NCBI GenBank assembly: GCA_013180625.2
Contig: SNVD02002577.1
Coordinates: 1,592,706 to 1,656,705, forward strand
Length of the DNA: 64,000 nt
DNA from: Boswellia sacra
Taxonomy: Eukaryota > Streptophyta > Magnoliopsida > Sapindales > Burseraceae
Direction: 5' to 3'
In this document: positions 1 through 13,640 of the stretch, piece after piece
Layout of the letters: every line of letters begins with the position of its first letter
Numbering within the stretch: the stretch's first letter is position 1
Translations under genes and position numbers: made by a program
Notes under the pieces: model-generated
What the model was told of the DNA's origin: nothing
What the model saw: the letters and a program-made list of their open reading frames with translations, nothing else
Database searches by the model: none

Positions 1-2756
1 CATGATATCAACTTCTGAAGTCTTAACCAGGAAATGGTAATTGATTGTACAAGATAAATTTAATGTAAAGTTCAAGACATGGCACCCAAACACCAAACTA
101 TTATCCAGGCTTCAAAAGCACAAAGAATGTTTACAAGTTTAAGAAACATAGGAGTATACCTTAATTTGGTACATCCCCAACAACTTTGCCAAAGGAGCAA
201 AGACCTGCAATGTCTCCATCGCAATGCTGGACTGAATACCAAAAGAAAATATAACGTTAAGATCATGAGAAAAATTCTCTAAAACCAAATATTACTTAAC
301 CAATAACATATCACCTGCTTATGAGGAGGCATGTATGAAAGAGTGCGCATGTTATGCAATCTGTCAGCTAATTTGACAATGATAACACGGACCTAGAAAG
401 CAACAGCTATTTGGTTAACATAGGGTTTTCAAAAAAAAAAAAATAACAGGACCTCAAGAAAATCATAATTACCTCCTCTGTCATGGCTAGAAACATTTGC
501 CGTAGGTCATCAGCTTTAACATCTTGTACTGAATTTTTTTCATTCTTACACTTCAACTTTCCAAGCTTGGATACCTAATCAGGAAAAGGTTGAAATGGAA
601 GCCAGAGTGAGCTCAAATTAATCTGGAGATTTTTCTAACTTAAAACCTGATACTTGACAACTTGAGCTCCTGAAGAAACTAGATGTTCCAAATCAACAAA
701 TAAATAAAGTACCTTAGTCTCTCCTTCAACAATGCGTCGTACAGTGGCACCGAACTCCTCCTCTATTCTTTCAAAAGTGACAACATTTGTATCTTCAACT
801 GTGTCATGCAGCAATCCAGCAGCGATAGACTCCCAATCCAGTTCCTAAAATAACAGTCAAGTTAGATTGCAGAATGCAACATCAATTATCATTCCAAATG
901 ACTACATAATTTCAAATTTTTGCATAACACACAAGTTCTCCCAGAATGCGTGCAACTTCAACAGGATGAATGATGAAAGGCTCTCCGCTGCGTCTTTTTT
1001 GACCATCATGAGCCTCAAAAGCCAGCTGTAACAACCAAAAGCTAATTTAGATAAACCACCACCTTGAAAGAAATGGCTCCATAAGAAGGAGAATGCTAAA
1101 TTTCTTGTGAAAAGCAGAGGTCTTACCTTCAGTGCATTATGTACCAACTCCAGTTCTTTAGATGAAAGATACGATATTGTGGACCTAAGATCCTGAGGCA
1201 ACAGTTAGATGATGATAAGTATGACTCCGGCCATATTGAAGAAATTATTGCCGGTTTGCAGGATGATAATGATTGTGATGATAGCAGGTTCAACAATAGA
1301 AAACTATACCTCCCACAAACTTTCAGGAGAAACATCGATGAAAGCATTTGAAGAGATGGATGGTGAACAACACAACTGCCATCTTTTATAAGAAACATTA
1401 AGTAAACCTGATCTGAAGAGTTTTCCAAGTAGTTCAAAGTCGGAAGAATTGCACCAATCTCCTACATCGAAGGCTTCACATCTCTGAAACAGGCATAAGA
1501 TTGAAAAGATACGAAATACTAATAAGTTAGCAAGCTGTCCCATAGCCACCGAAGCTATAACACAGAAGATCCTTTCCATCTATATGATCTTCTTTAAGGC
1601 TCATGTAAAATTTGATTTTGCTGTTGTCCTTAATTCCAGAAGCACTTTAAGAAAATAAAAGAAAAAAGAACGTAAAGACAACAAAGAATAATTGCCCCAT
1701 CATGAACTGAATTTTCTGTGCATATATTTGAAGTTCATGTTATCAACTATGCCAATACAACCCATGCCATGAGTTCTTCAGCCTAATGCGGTAGAAGATG
1801 CAATTAAGTTCTAATTCACAACTTAATACTAATAAATGGACTGGCCCCTATAAGAAATTATTCTTGCTTCACTCATCATAGAGTGTACTGCAAGTGAACA
1901 TGCATAAGTCTCAGCAAACTTTGATTACATTCATGTATTTTCTAAATCCTAATACTTTCCTAGTGCTTATTTCGACAACCTAAAAAGGTTTTATGAAACA
2001 GAAGCTGCATATTAGACCAAAAAACTTGGCTGTTTCTAGAATCCCTTTTATGAACCCAGAAAGACTTCCATCCCCAATGAAAACAATTCCAAGCTATCGG
2101 ATTCCTTAGTTGGCTACGTCTCCAATAGAACATTTAAGTACTAACACTGATAATTGTAATTCAATTACCTTTCAGGTCATAATTAAGATTAAAATCCTTC
2201 CACTAATATGCAATAACACACAACAAAAAAATTTCTTACATAGACAAAGCATAAATATTATAATGCCAATTCAAGTCAATTCAGACAGTTGTCATAACTA
2301 AAGAATTTAAGTATTTTTAACTAGTCCACTAACAGCTATATAACATCAAACAAAAAAATAAACAACTCTCAAGTAAAATGAGCTTACAGAATTGATTCGG
2401 TTTCTTCTCCCTATGGGAACATAGGACGATGATGAGCAATGAGCAGGATGTGCAGTGCTCGCAAGAAAACCAGTCAAAGCTCTCGGAGCTTTCCAAGCAC
2501 AAGAAAGAACACTACAATCATAATATCTTCCACTCCCGTCGCCTTTCGGTAGCTTGCATATGTTGACGCATTCCACTGACACTGCAGAATCAACAACCAC
2601 TAATATCACGCTATAGTTAAAACTACTAAAACACAGAGTAGTATTAGGTTATGTTTCCATAATTTCCACGATTTTCTCAGTATCCAAACAAGGAGATAAA
2701 TGAATTGCTGATAAGGCGAAAGAGAACGAACCTGACATAGAAGGAGCGGAAGCCAT
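1..2756 (-). CDS. RSH1: RelA/SpoT homologue RSH1, plastid (p)ppGpp hydrolase/synthetase, 5' part only
   Basis: Nine coding exons with GT..AG junctions can be joined in one frame: 2732-2756, 2388-2581, 1310-1483, 1127-1192, 933-1025, 713-844, 473-574, 315-392 and 160-231, read on the minus strand (936 nt, 312 codons). The protein begins [17 protein letters not shown], the start I know from plant RSH1. The first ~130 residues are a poorly conserved, basic and Ser-rich N-terminus consistent with a plastid transit peptide. The HD hydrolase domain follows: FIIHPVEVA near residue 170, LLHDTVEDT near 195 with the His-Asp pair, and [10 protein letters not shown] near 270. These residues bind metal and hydrolyse (p)ppGpp in the family. 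The synthetase, TGS and ACT-like parts lie beyond the left edge. Positions 1-159 are intron. RSH1 acts in the plastid stringent response. The family assignment is firm; enzyme activity is inferred. Confidence 0.95.
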
Positions 2757-3068
2757 TTGTAATGAAGGAGAGCAATCTCATTGAATCGAACTAAGCATTA
2801 AACAATACACAAACATAAACAACTCTGAGGGGAAAAAAAAAGAGTCGAATCAAATGGTTTGTTTGGCGTTGTGGATTGGAGAGTTTAGAATCGGCAAAGC
2901 GTTGCGTCTCGTTTTGTGTGTGTGAAATATTTGGGGTTTTGGACAAATAAGCGATGGATTTGAAGAAATGAGCTGAAGAAGAGATAATCTAGAGAGAGAC
3001 GGAGAGATTGAGCTTAGCCAAGGCCACACAAATGCCGTTCGATATAGATATTTGTTTCTTTTCCTCCT

Positions 3069-3076
3069 CTTTTATA
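3069..3076 (-). promoter_or_regulatory. TATA box of RSH1
   Basis: The minus strand reads TATAAAAG here, about 315 bp upstream of the RSH1 ATG at 2756. This implies a 5' leader of roughly 280 nt. The placement is inferred from motif and distance only. Confidence 0.5.
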
Positions 3077-3195
3077 GGTGATAACAGAATTTTTGAATTT
3101 CTCTCTTTTTTTTCTTAAATAATAATAATAATAACAAAAATAATAATAGGTTTTCTTGGTAATTTCCGGGTGTGACTGCTGTGAATCGTGAAAAG

Positions 3196-3234
<39 letters not shown>

Positions 3235-5841
3235 TTTTTCCCTTAGGCTGACGGTAGGATCTTCATAGTTGCGTAATAGAGAGTGCCAAGTAGGATGGAA
3301 TTTTGCGGCCTCAAGTCCCAGGAAAACACACGTAGGCAACAGCCACATGTGGGTGCGTTTTGAATGACAATAATGCCCTTGAGGTTGTTATAAAATTACA
3401 AACACCCTAGCATGCTGGCCGGGCAGAGTGTGGTTGACTTCATCTTGTGTTCTTGTTCTTGTTCCTGGGTTGTCTCTTAATTTCCTTGCACGAGGATAAC
3501 GTTTGTGGATGCTTTGAATTCTGCTTAGAAAAGTGCCAAAGACTTTGCCATTTAAAAATGTTGGTAAACGTAGCAGTCAGGTCAGCATGACTTCATGAAA
3601 AGCTTAATTAGTTATGATAAATAATAAAAACGTCAACGTCTTATGAGTTAAATCATTTTTTTTTAAATTATAGTATACTATAATTTAGAAGAAATTATAC
3701 CATAAATAAGTATTTATTTGAATGTAGCCGTAGCATTATAAATTGATTTATTAAAAACATTATAATTTCATATTTTAATATTTATTGTGACAACGTGGTG
3801 ATATCTATATAGTCGAGGGTAAAAAAGAGAGACACTAGGGGAAATGTATGGTAAACTTCAAAAAGGGGCAAAAAAGTATAAAGTGGGCCTAGCTAGGTAT
3901 ACAAGATTATGTGCACTATCATGCACTAACGGTAACGGAAATGCTTTAAAGGGCACAAGGCATTGGCTGAGAATTAAAAACAATGTGCTCAATCTAGGTA
4001 GTTAATTAAAATTAAAAGCTGAGGAACTAAAATTATAATATAAACATTGCTTAGGAGCACTAGGCTTTGTTGGGAAATTATTACCTAAGTGATTGGGTGA
4101 AGATTAGTTCACTGTGGATTTTTAAAGGAAAGTCACATTTGTAGCAGTAAGAGCGCTAAAAACACAATAAGGGTTCTGACATCTCAACGCCACTCCATTG
4201 ATCAACAAGAATGTCAAGAAGCACAAATAGTAGAAGTAATTATAAAAGTTTTTAATAGTAAAATACTTTATTGCGTTTAATCTTTTGTATTTAATTAAAA
4301 GATATAAAATAGATTATTGTCTAGCAGCCAGCCTTGCATTAAAAAAAAAAAAAAAGAGCATGGGGCCAAAAAAGATGAAACCTTCGCCATGATTAAGGTT
4401 TTGAATGGTGCTCATTTTGGCATACAGTGAAAAGAATTAATAATAATAAATAAAAATATATTTAAGAGCCGGGTTTAGTAGGTAAACACATATAGATACT
4501 TTAGTATGATTAATTAGATTCTGCACTTGTTCACAGGAGTGAGTTTAAAGAACGCTAAAAATTAAATGGTTAATTGACTTTCACTTTGGGAATGGAAGAT
4601 AAACTAAGAAGATTCTTCATTAGAAAAGTGATAAAGGTCGGTGGCTTCTTTCTCTTGAATTTTGGCTGCTACAGTGAGAATATACCTTGGTCTAAAGAGA
4701 GCATCTGCTTTTTGCCTATGCGCGTGAGGATGGAGTTAATTCAATTTGTGGTTGAAATGTCAAATGAAAATGTGCTTCGTGTGTGTGACCTATGGGGAGC
4801 CAATTGAGTCGCGAGGGCACCAAATGCTCGCCATTAATTAATTCCTCCGCAGAAATCAGTTGAAGATAAGGAATACTCATGAGGATTGTATGTTATCAAG
4901 GGCTCATTCAAATTTGCCAAAAGTTTGGTTTTTGCGAGTGCTTTAATAGAGAAGTTTTTCACGCAAGCATTTTGTTATTGAAAAAACTTAGATGAAGCTG
5001 ATTAGATGTATCGTAGCATGTTTACAATCACAAATGTACTTCTAATGTTTCATATATCAATTAAATTGATCATTCGGCCAGTTAATTTTTCCCTTAGACA
5101 CTGGCCTCACTCAAATTTTAATGGCCAAAGTTGATCCAAGCAATAAAATTATAGCATAGTTTATACATGAAAGTGGTCTAATTCTAATATTAAGCAAGCG
5201 ATCATACCAGAAATTAAACATTTAGTTTTTTCCAGAGATGCTTCAGGATTAGAAAGCTGGGAGGATCAATATACAAATTATTCAGAATATACGGACTAGT
5301 GGCATAATCCTTTGGGAAAGCATAGTTTGAAGTTTGACCAGGCAATTAGTGCTGAGCCCGGTGATAAACATTAAAGAGATCTAGAATTGATATTCTTCTA
5401 TATCTTGGTACAACAATCAGAATTCTCAATTCTTGGAACTGTCTCATAAATTTATAAGTATTTTTTTTTTTTGGCAAAACCAAAGTGATGTTCACTTAGG
5501 TGAGGCACTTTGTTTCCCTGTGCCATGGAAGGAAATATGAAAATAAAAATTGCATAGTTCTTAAGGTTTTCCATGCTATTACTATCTATTCTTCTTATTA
5601 GTTTCGGCACATGTTCATTGTTTTCTGCAATAAGCTTGAGTCCGTGGTGCCGGGCGGGACTGTATTTATGTAGCTACCTCTTTAAGGACTGCCATAGGCT
5701 GGAGATGGTTGTATGGTACTATAATTTTCCCCTTTAAGAATGGAAATGACCTGTATGAAATGAAACACAGTAAATTGAAAAATAGCAGTAAATTAAATAA
5801 CGAGTAATCAATTTATGATCCAAGGAGGAGAGCTTATAATA
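3077..5841. other. Intergenic, no gene recognised
   Basis: This AT-rich stretch separates RSH1 from the USP-kinase gene. It contains an (AT)n/poly-T run at 3199-3239 and scattered poly-A/T tracts. Short open frames (for example 4574-4807 plus) have no recognisable domain, no paired splice sites and no promoter. The left-hand part (about 3077-3400) is the likely RSH1 promoter. A last exon of the neighbouring kinase-like gene could lie near 5650-5710. Confidence 0.6.
3199..3239. repeat. (AT)n microsatellite followed by poly-T
   Basis: About 14 AT dinucleotides run directly into a 13-nt T tract. It is a simple repeat in the upstream region of RSH1. Confidence 0.9.
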
Positions 5842-8594
5842 TTAGTATGTATGGTATTGGTATAGATTACTGCGTACCTCACTCATACAGGGTCTCGAAG
5901 TTGCCGTATTTCTGGTGCATTCATTTGCAACAGCCATCACCCTGTAAAGTCCGTGCAGGTCGGAGACCTCGAAATTATCCTCCAATAACTCATGGAATTT
6001 CCTTTCCTGTATCAGTGGTCGAGCCTGCCGAATTTCCATACACGGTGACACATAAAATAGCAGCAACATTAGAATTAGAGCCATTTTCATTTTGAAGGTG
6101 TTGGATAAGGTCACTTGACTAGTTTTGTCATCAACACAAAGGGAAGGAAACAACTTAAGAGAAAAATGATGAAAAGAATTGCTATACTGACCAACTCAAT
6201 CAAAGTTTTGTCGTCCATTGGTGTACATCTTCGACAAAACAGCCTTAAGAGAAGAACTCCAAAGGAAAAGACATCTGATTTGAGTAATTTCATTGATTCA
6301 TGGTTCACTGGATCCTCAAGCTCACACCTTTAATTAACAGTTAGCACCAGAAACTTGTTTAAGTATTCATATAACTTTTTTACTATTATCATTAATTCAT
6401 AAATACTTCTGTGTAATATTAGATCATAGTTAAGCTTGACAAGAATTGAGAGTCTGGAAATAATTCTGAGTAAATTGGATTGAAAGATACCACATAGATA
6501 ATGGTTGTTCAAGATGAATCCATGTAGATTGCCCAAAGCCAGAGATCTGTTAGAACCACGGTTAAGAAAGACAGACACAAAAGTTAGAGAAGAAAAATTA
6601 CAAAGCCTTAGAAGAGAGTTGGTTTTGAGATGTTCACCACTGGCTCTCGGTCGTGTCTTAGAAAAATGTTGCTAAGCTGTAATTCCCCGTGAACAATTGG
6701 GCCTCTGGGAGACTCTTCATGCATGTATCGAACACCTTGAGCAATACCTATAGCTATCTTCAATTTTTCTTGGAATCTCAACTTCAGTTTTTCTTCTCCT
6801 CTGACTGTGCCAATAAGGTAGGAAACGCAGCAAACTTAAAAGCCATAATTACCCTTTTGATCGGCAATGATTCTAATCAAGAAGAAACTAATTTAACACG
6901 ACCAATATGCTTTTACAAAATGTCAGTAATGTTTGTTCCCAAATGAAGAGTTATTAGAGCTCACCGTAAAGAATATTATCTAATGATCCTCCATTTGGAA
7001 GAGGGTAGACTAAAATTGTAGCGATGTCACTCTGGTGGTAACCTAGCAACTCCAGTATGTTTTTATGGTGAATAGACGAAGCTGCTTTCTTTTCTGCTTC
7101 AAAAACGCTGGTAGAATATTCTGTGAATCTTTTTACTAAGACAAAACCGTGATGTTCGGTCAAATATCCAAGATAGGCAGTGAAGTCCTTGCTCTGCCCG
7201 GCACAACACTTAGTCGAAAACCCAGCAGTAATCTCCATAACTACATCCCAGCTTAGCTGCATTGGCACACCTAGCATAATATTGGCCTTCGGAAAATTAA
7301 TTGGGATGTCAAAATGTGTAACAATCTCTTCTTTGGATGGATCCAAGTTCCCTGGAATTTCATTTTCCTCGTGTTCAGATATTATTTCTATCTCACTATC
7401 TCTAGTTGATTTTCCCCACAGAGATGGAGAAGAGGGTTGAAGTACATCAGAACATGATTCCTGTCCCAATATGGGTCCGTTCATGAACTCTGAGAATTTT
7501 TGGTCAAGTCTTTCTTCCATGACAAATGAGCTTCCATCATATGAAACCGCGAAATCATTAACCATGGCTTCGTCGTCATCACCAACCAAAGATATATTGC
7601 ATTCTGTACCGCTTAGTTGGAAACTGATGTCCTGAGTAAAACATCTGCAACAATGAAGAATATTTTTTAAATGCCTAAGAATGACAAAACAACATGGGCC
7701 TAAGCATCGAGGCGATCAGTTCCTAGAATCCTATTAGTTAGTTTTGTTTTTTTCTTCTTTGTTTCTTCTTAAAGCTTCTTAATTTTGAATGTTGATCTTT
7801 CTGACTTCTAGTGTTATACGTGTATTATATGTTTAATTATATTTCATTGTCAGCACGATTAGTAAGGGACTGAGCTAAGTGGGAAGGAGGGGATGACCTG
7901 TCCATTAAAATCCAAGTGGCATTCGCGTTGTTGGCCTCATCGATTATAATATCCTTTGGCACGAAGCCTGCAGCAATCTTTACCTGAAATTTCACCTGCA
8001 ACAATACAATGATGAAAGATATGATATCACAATTTCAGACCATGATCATCTAAGAAAAAAAAAAATTAGCGCCTTAATTGTATGTGCGTCTGAGGTTTCT
8101 TCTCCTCAGATAAAACAACTAATTAAAAACAATTTAGTGACTTCTTCATGTCCTGATGAAAGCATTTTTTATCTCTAAAGCTAAAAACTACGAAAATTTT
8201 CTGTCCTGGAATGGATTCGCAAATAAAAAATTGTTAAGGCTGACTCAAGCTAGTTACAAGAGTGCTTGGCTGATGGACTTACTCCACTTCTTTTGCAATT
8301 ATCATAAAAAGGCCTGAAAATTTGACGGTAAACGGCCTTTTTCTGACCGATCTCCTGGAAGAGAAAGTTGATGTAGGAATCGTTAACACTTGATTGATCC
8401 GGATCTGATGATGACCCAATTGGCTTCTTTACATTGAGAAGTGTGAGAACTAATATTTCATCCTCTTCATTATTCACATCACGCATAGCGTTCCATAGAG
8501 GTGCAGTACCTGTCTTCTCTGCAGAGACCTTGCTTCCATCCAAAACCACGATCACTTTCTGTTTGCTCTCACGCCTTTTTCTAATCATATTCAT
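5842..8594 (-). CDS. Universal stress protein domain fused to a degenerate protein kinase domain (probable pseudokinase)
   Basis: Seven exons join in frame: 8283-8594, 7898-7995, 6965-7644, 6638-6804, 6491-6546, 6192-6327 and 5842-6024 (about 543 residues). Residues ~13-150 are a USP/adenine-nucleotide-hydrolase-like domain: VIVVLDGSK at the start, then KIAAGFVPKDIIIDEA and WILMDR. A linker of ~120 acidic residues follows, then a kinase-like domain from ~270. The beta-3 lysine is present (LVKRF, near K308), as are SDVFSFGVLLL and a C-terminal SRPCMSE typical of plant receptor-like cytoplasmic kinases. The glycine loop is missing, HRD has become HGE in the catalytic loop, and DFG has become GFG. 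The HRD and metal-binding aspartates are therefore absent and phosphotransfer is doubtful. At 5878 the sequence GAG|GTACGC resembles a splice donor, so the 11-residue tail ending at 5842 may instead be intron. USP-kinase fusions are a known plant family; the ligand and role of this member are unknown. Confidence 0.82.
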
Positions 8595-9752
8595 TGTTAT
8601 TACGTGGTATACATTTCCAAATGCTGGTGGTTATATTCTGCATTATGATTCCTGTTGCGCCTTAGTGACTAACGTTCAACTTGGGATTCACCGCATGCTT
8701 CCTGTTTTCTTGCTACCAGCCGCCGCGTCAATTCATTGCTCTTTCCAAAAACACGATTCCTATGAATTGCTGTTCCAGATTCTTTTCCCGGATTTTATGA
8801 TCCAGACAAAGGTAAGAAACAAGCACGATTACCTGGTCACTCTCTACAACCTCTCTTTCTCTAGATTCCCTCTTGTATTGACACGGAATTTCACTCTTTG
8901 TCAGCTATCTCTCGCTTTCTATGTGAATTCCACATTGACCGACCAGACCCCTCTAGATATCCAATCATGTATTAGACAGCCTTAGCTCTCACCAAAGAAT
9001 TAAAAATATACAAGGATAAAAGGCGCCAAAATTTGAAAAAAAAATGTTTTTATATTCAATGTTGCATCATGCATGACATTAATTTAACGCCAATACCTAA
9101 GATCACTCTATCGAGTTCAATACATGTCCTAAATTGATAAAATCCTGTATATACAATATAAATTTTTATCAACCTGATTTGAATATGTTAAAAAAGAGGA
9201 TTTCAATGAGATTCTAGTGTTTAATTATGTGAATTGTCAGACTTTTAATTAACTAAGACTAAGATACCAGAAACCAATCGAGGTGAGTTAATAGTGTAGA
9301 TGGTTTATTAATTGGTTATCTGGTTTACATATCTTTTCTACTATATTATCATATTATTCAGTTGATAATTTTCAATTTAGAATAAATTGAGATACAGAAT
9401 GTGTGATTAAAAATTTGATATATATTTTTATCTAATTGCCTTTGTTAAGTGTTGAATGCTCATGAATGATTTAATGTGCTGACCTGCCTCTGATATACTG
9501 AATAGTATTTCTAGCAATAAATTTCATATATGGGAGATATCGCCAGTAATCAATAACACCTTTTCTTTAGAAAGTTAGAAACCTGTGCAAGACGATGAAT
9601 TTTGTCTCAAGTCCCCAACAGAATTATAGGCTAAAGCAGGACAAATGAAAAAATTAATGCTTCATACAAAAGACAGAGTGTTTGTTTACAAATCAAAGGA
9701 CCCGTTAATTCAAATTATGTGACATATGTATTTGTTCTGAAACCAAGGATCT
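8595..9752. other. Intergenic, no gene recognised
   Basis: This lies upstream of the USP-kinase gene and ends at the first copia LTR. A frame on the plus strand (8434-8985) overlaps the first exon of the kinase gene antisense and shows no domain. The remainder is AT-rich without recognisable coding or repeat structure. Confidence 0.6.
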
Positions 9753-10309
9753 TGCCAAAAATTCTACCCAAAAATCAAGTAATGACAAAGCACAATAGAG
9801 ATATCAATCAAGGTAAGCAACCAAACAGGTAATAATAAACACAAGAAAAGATACCAGGATTTAAGTGGTTCGGTTCAAGAAAAACCTATATCTATTGGAA
9901 ATGCTGTAGAAGAATTTTACTATGTAGAAAAATAAATTACAAGATATTATAATACTCTCTTTCACTAAGAACAATACCTTTCTTAGCCCTGTGCATTTCC
10001 GTAGAAACCCTACAAGAGAATATTATGAAGTCTTCTCTCAAACAGAAAAGAAAGCTTTTAAATAGAGTCCTAGTCGTGAACAATAACCACCTTTTGCGCA
10101 GCAGTGCAATGCACCTTGCGTGGGAGCGTAATATCTCTGCCTGAACATGAAGCGTCTTTCCCCTATTGTTGCGCAGTAGCACAACTCACCTTGCGCAGGA
10201 GCGTTATATTTCTGTCAGGTTGCAAAGGAGCGCAATACTCATGGCGCAGAAGCATGGGTCACCAGGTCTGACATCGAATTTAGCTAGGATTTGTGAGCGA
10301 AAACTAACA
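9753..10309 (-). repeat. 3' LTR of copia element 1
   Basis: About 557 bp. It aligns to 14326-15471 over its whole length apart from two gaps: one where a hAT-like fragment sits in the other copy, and one short segment near 10230-10270 missing from the other copy. A purine-rich tract lies just to the right, as expected for a 3' LTR in minus orientation. Confidence 0.85.
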
Positions 10310-10449
10310 AATCTCTACCTTGGATCTCAAATCCTCCATGTCCATAACACAATGCAGTCTTCCCTCAACAGAACTCATCAAGACACCTCATTTGGACATT
10401 TAACATATCCAAAAAATGCAAGAACTTACTCAATGGTACTACCTCGTAG

Positions 10450-13448
10450 CCATATCCATTAGATTATATTTCATAGGAATCTTTTCCACTTTTATAAACC
10501 CTTTCGCTACAACATCACAAGTAAAATACAACCTTACATCAATGTGCGTATTATGTCCATTGTCATTTGATTCTTCATTAGATGTATAACAGTTTGACTA
10601 TCACAAAACACAGTCATAGACTTTTGTGACACCCCAAGTTCAACTACCAAACCCATTAACCACAAAGCTTCCTTTATAGCTTCAGTAACAGCTATATATA
10701 TTCAGACTCTGTAGTTGATAAAGCAACAATAGAATGGATTGTCATTGAGCTTTCCAACTAACACATCCTCCACCAAATGTGAACACTTAGTCATTTGAGA
10801 CCTCCTTTTATCAAGATCCCTTGCATAATCCGCATCAACAAAGCCTTTCAAAATTGTTCCTTTCTGTTATATTTTGCCAAACATCAATCGTCTATCGATT
10901 CATCCGTTTAAGTATCTTAACAATCATTTTACTACTTCCCAATGAACCTTACCCGCATTCGCTATAAACTTGCTGACAACTAATATAGCCTATACAATAT
11001 CTAGACGAGTGCACACCATCAAGTACATGACACTTCCTATTGCATGCGTATATGAAATCATGTCTATTTAAAGTTTCTTCTCATCTATCTTGGGACATTG
11101 CTCAGGTGAGAGTCTAATATGCACTGCCAATTATACATTAATAGCCTTTGCACCACCCATGTTAAATCGATGCAAGACTTTTTCAAGATAGTTTTTTGAG
11201 ACAAGAAAAGTGTAGCTTTGTCTCTATCTCTCTGAATGTCCTTCCCTAATATCCTCTTAGCCTTCCCTAAGTCTTTCATATCAAACTCAATGCGCAGCAA
11301 TTCCTTCAAGTCTTGAACTTTTGAGATTGCTTTACTGGATATGAGCATATCATTAACATACAAGAGCAAGTAGACAATATCCAGGCATGTAGTTCCTCTA
11401 TAGTAAACACAAATATCATAGGAACTCCTTGAGAAACCTTTACCTACTATGAATGTATCAAACCGTAGACACCATTGTCTTGGACTTTGCTTCAAACCAT
11501 ATAATGATTTTCTCAACAAACAAATACAATGTTCTTTACTTGGAAGTTAGGCTGGCTTATGTAGATCTTTTCTTCTAACTCACCATGCAAGAATGCAGTT
11601 TTGACATGTATCTGCTCAAGCTCAAGATCAAAACATGCAACAAGTGATATCGACGTGTGTTTTACCACCAGAGAGAAGATCTCATTATAATCAATCCCCT
11701 CACGCTATGTAAACCCCTTAGCCACTAGCCTAACCTTATGTCTAGGCTTCTCACCTGACAGGCATTCCTTGCGTTTGAATATCCATTTACAACCAACAAG
11801 TTTTTGTTTTTCAGGTTTCTCTACAATCTCCATTCATTGCCTCTCTCCACTGGACAGACTCATCATAACTCACGGCCTCAAGGTATGTAAGTGGTTTATT
11901 CCCATCAATCACATCAGCCATATTTAAAGCATAAGCTACAAAGGTAGAGTACCCATACCTTTCCATCTGCCTTCTTTCTCTGTCCCTCGCTAATATATAA
12001 TCTGGCCATGGTGGTTGTTGTTGCTCAGCCTCAGGTTCATCCTCATTTACTTGTTGACGAATAATGCTTACAGGCTCTACCCCAAAATCAATAGTTTGTA
12101 ACTGTGAACCAATTGTCTTAGATTTTTCTATCTCACAAACTCCACCATGCTGCACAGTCAACCCCCAGATTTCATCTTCATTAAAGACAACATCTTTACT
12201 AATAATGGATTTTGATACTTTCTAAGCCTTGTACCATAATCTATAGCTTTTTTTCCTTCAAGATAGCCTACGAATATATATTTCAATGCTTTAGGCTTTA
12301 ACTTCCCATCATTCACATGTGCATATGTTGTGTAGCCAAACTCTCTCAAGTTGTCATAGCTAGTTGGTCTACCACAGCACACTTCCTTGGGTGTTTTGCA
12401 ATTAATATCTGTGAAAGACTTCTATTTACTAAATAAGTTGCAATACTCACAGCTTCTATCCAAAACTCTTTCGCCGGTCCTATATTAGAAAGTATGTACC
12501 TAACTTTCTCCACCAAAGTTATATTCATTCTCTCAGCTAAGTCATTTTGTTGAGAGGTATGCCTAACTATTTTACGCCTCACAATCCCATTGTCTTTACA
12601 ATAAGAATCAAACTCATGACTGCAAAACTCAAGTCTATTATCTGTCCTAAGTTTCTTCATCCTTTTACTAGTCTGAGTTTCTATGAGTTTTTTTCACAGT
12701 CTAAACTTTTCAAAAGCTTCATTCTTATGTTTCAACAAGTAAATCCATACATTCTTAGAATAATCATCAATCAATGACAATAAATACTTGTTACCACTAA
12801 GCGAGGGCTTGCTAGCTGGACTCCAGAGATATGAATGCACATAATGAAAAGTACCATTTTTAGTATGAACATCTGTTGAGAAACATAGTCGACATTGCTT
12901 CCCAAAGACACAGTGCTCGCAAAACTCAAGTTTACCCACTTGATCATCACATAATAACCCATAACTGCGCAGCTCCTTCAAACCTCTCTCACTAATATGA
13001 CCAAGCATTTGATGATAAAGCTTGGTTTTATCCTTATCAGATTTCTCTTCGACTGCTAGTTCACCAATTAAGACCTCCCCTTGCAACACATACAAGCTAT
13101 TATGAATCTTGGCTTTCATGATAATTAGTGCTCCCTTCGTCACATGTAATATTCTAGATGACGCCTTGTATCACAACCCGTTTTATCCAATGTGTCTAAG
13201 GAAATCAAGTTCCTTTTTAACCCAAAAACATGCCTTACTTCCTTCAAGATTCTGATAGACCCATCAAACATCCTAAATTTGATATAACCGATTCCCACCA
13301 TATCACAAGTTATATTGTCCCTCATCAGAACTTTTTTCCCATTAATAGACTGATAAAAAGAAAAAAATTCTTTCTTAGGACACATGTGAAATGTGCAGCC
13401 TGAATCAAGAATCCATTCACTATCAAATCTCAGGTCTGACATTGTCAA
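10450..13448 (-). pseudogene. Copia pol remnant: protease, integrase, reverse transcriptase, RNase H
   Basis: Reading leftward: the protease region (13140-13448) has WILDSGCTFHM, the copia DSG active site. The integrase (about 12346-13143) has the zinc-finger HxxxH...CxxC pattern (YHQMLGH, CEHCVFGK) and core motifs such as DDYSK and RTDNRLEF. A connection region follows (11811-12382). The reverse transcriptase (11085-11519) has SLYGLKQSPRQW and a YVND in place of YVDD. RNase H traces run to ~10450. The pieces are in different frames with internal stops, so no polyprotein can be made. Confidence 0.85.
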
Positions 13449-13640
13449 AACCTATGCACCTTCATAGTCCGATTTTGATGCCACAACTGCATCACCATCC
13501 TTAACTCTCTTCTCCTTTTTGTTCTTCTAATCAGGATAATCATGCCTAAAGTGACCCTCCTTCTTACAGAGCATCTCTTCCCTTGCTAGAATTTCGACTT
13601 CGATGTCAACTTACCCTTGCCCTTTTTGCTCTCTCTTGTC

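Noticed and set aside
4574..4807. 77-codon plus-strand open frame
   Set aside because: Isolated, no promoter, no homology recognised, composition of surrounding non-coding DNA.
8434..8985. 183-codon plus-strand open frame
   Set aside because: It lies partly antisense to the first USP-domain exon and has no recognisable domain or promoter.
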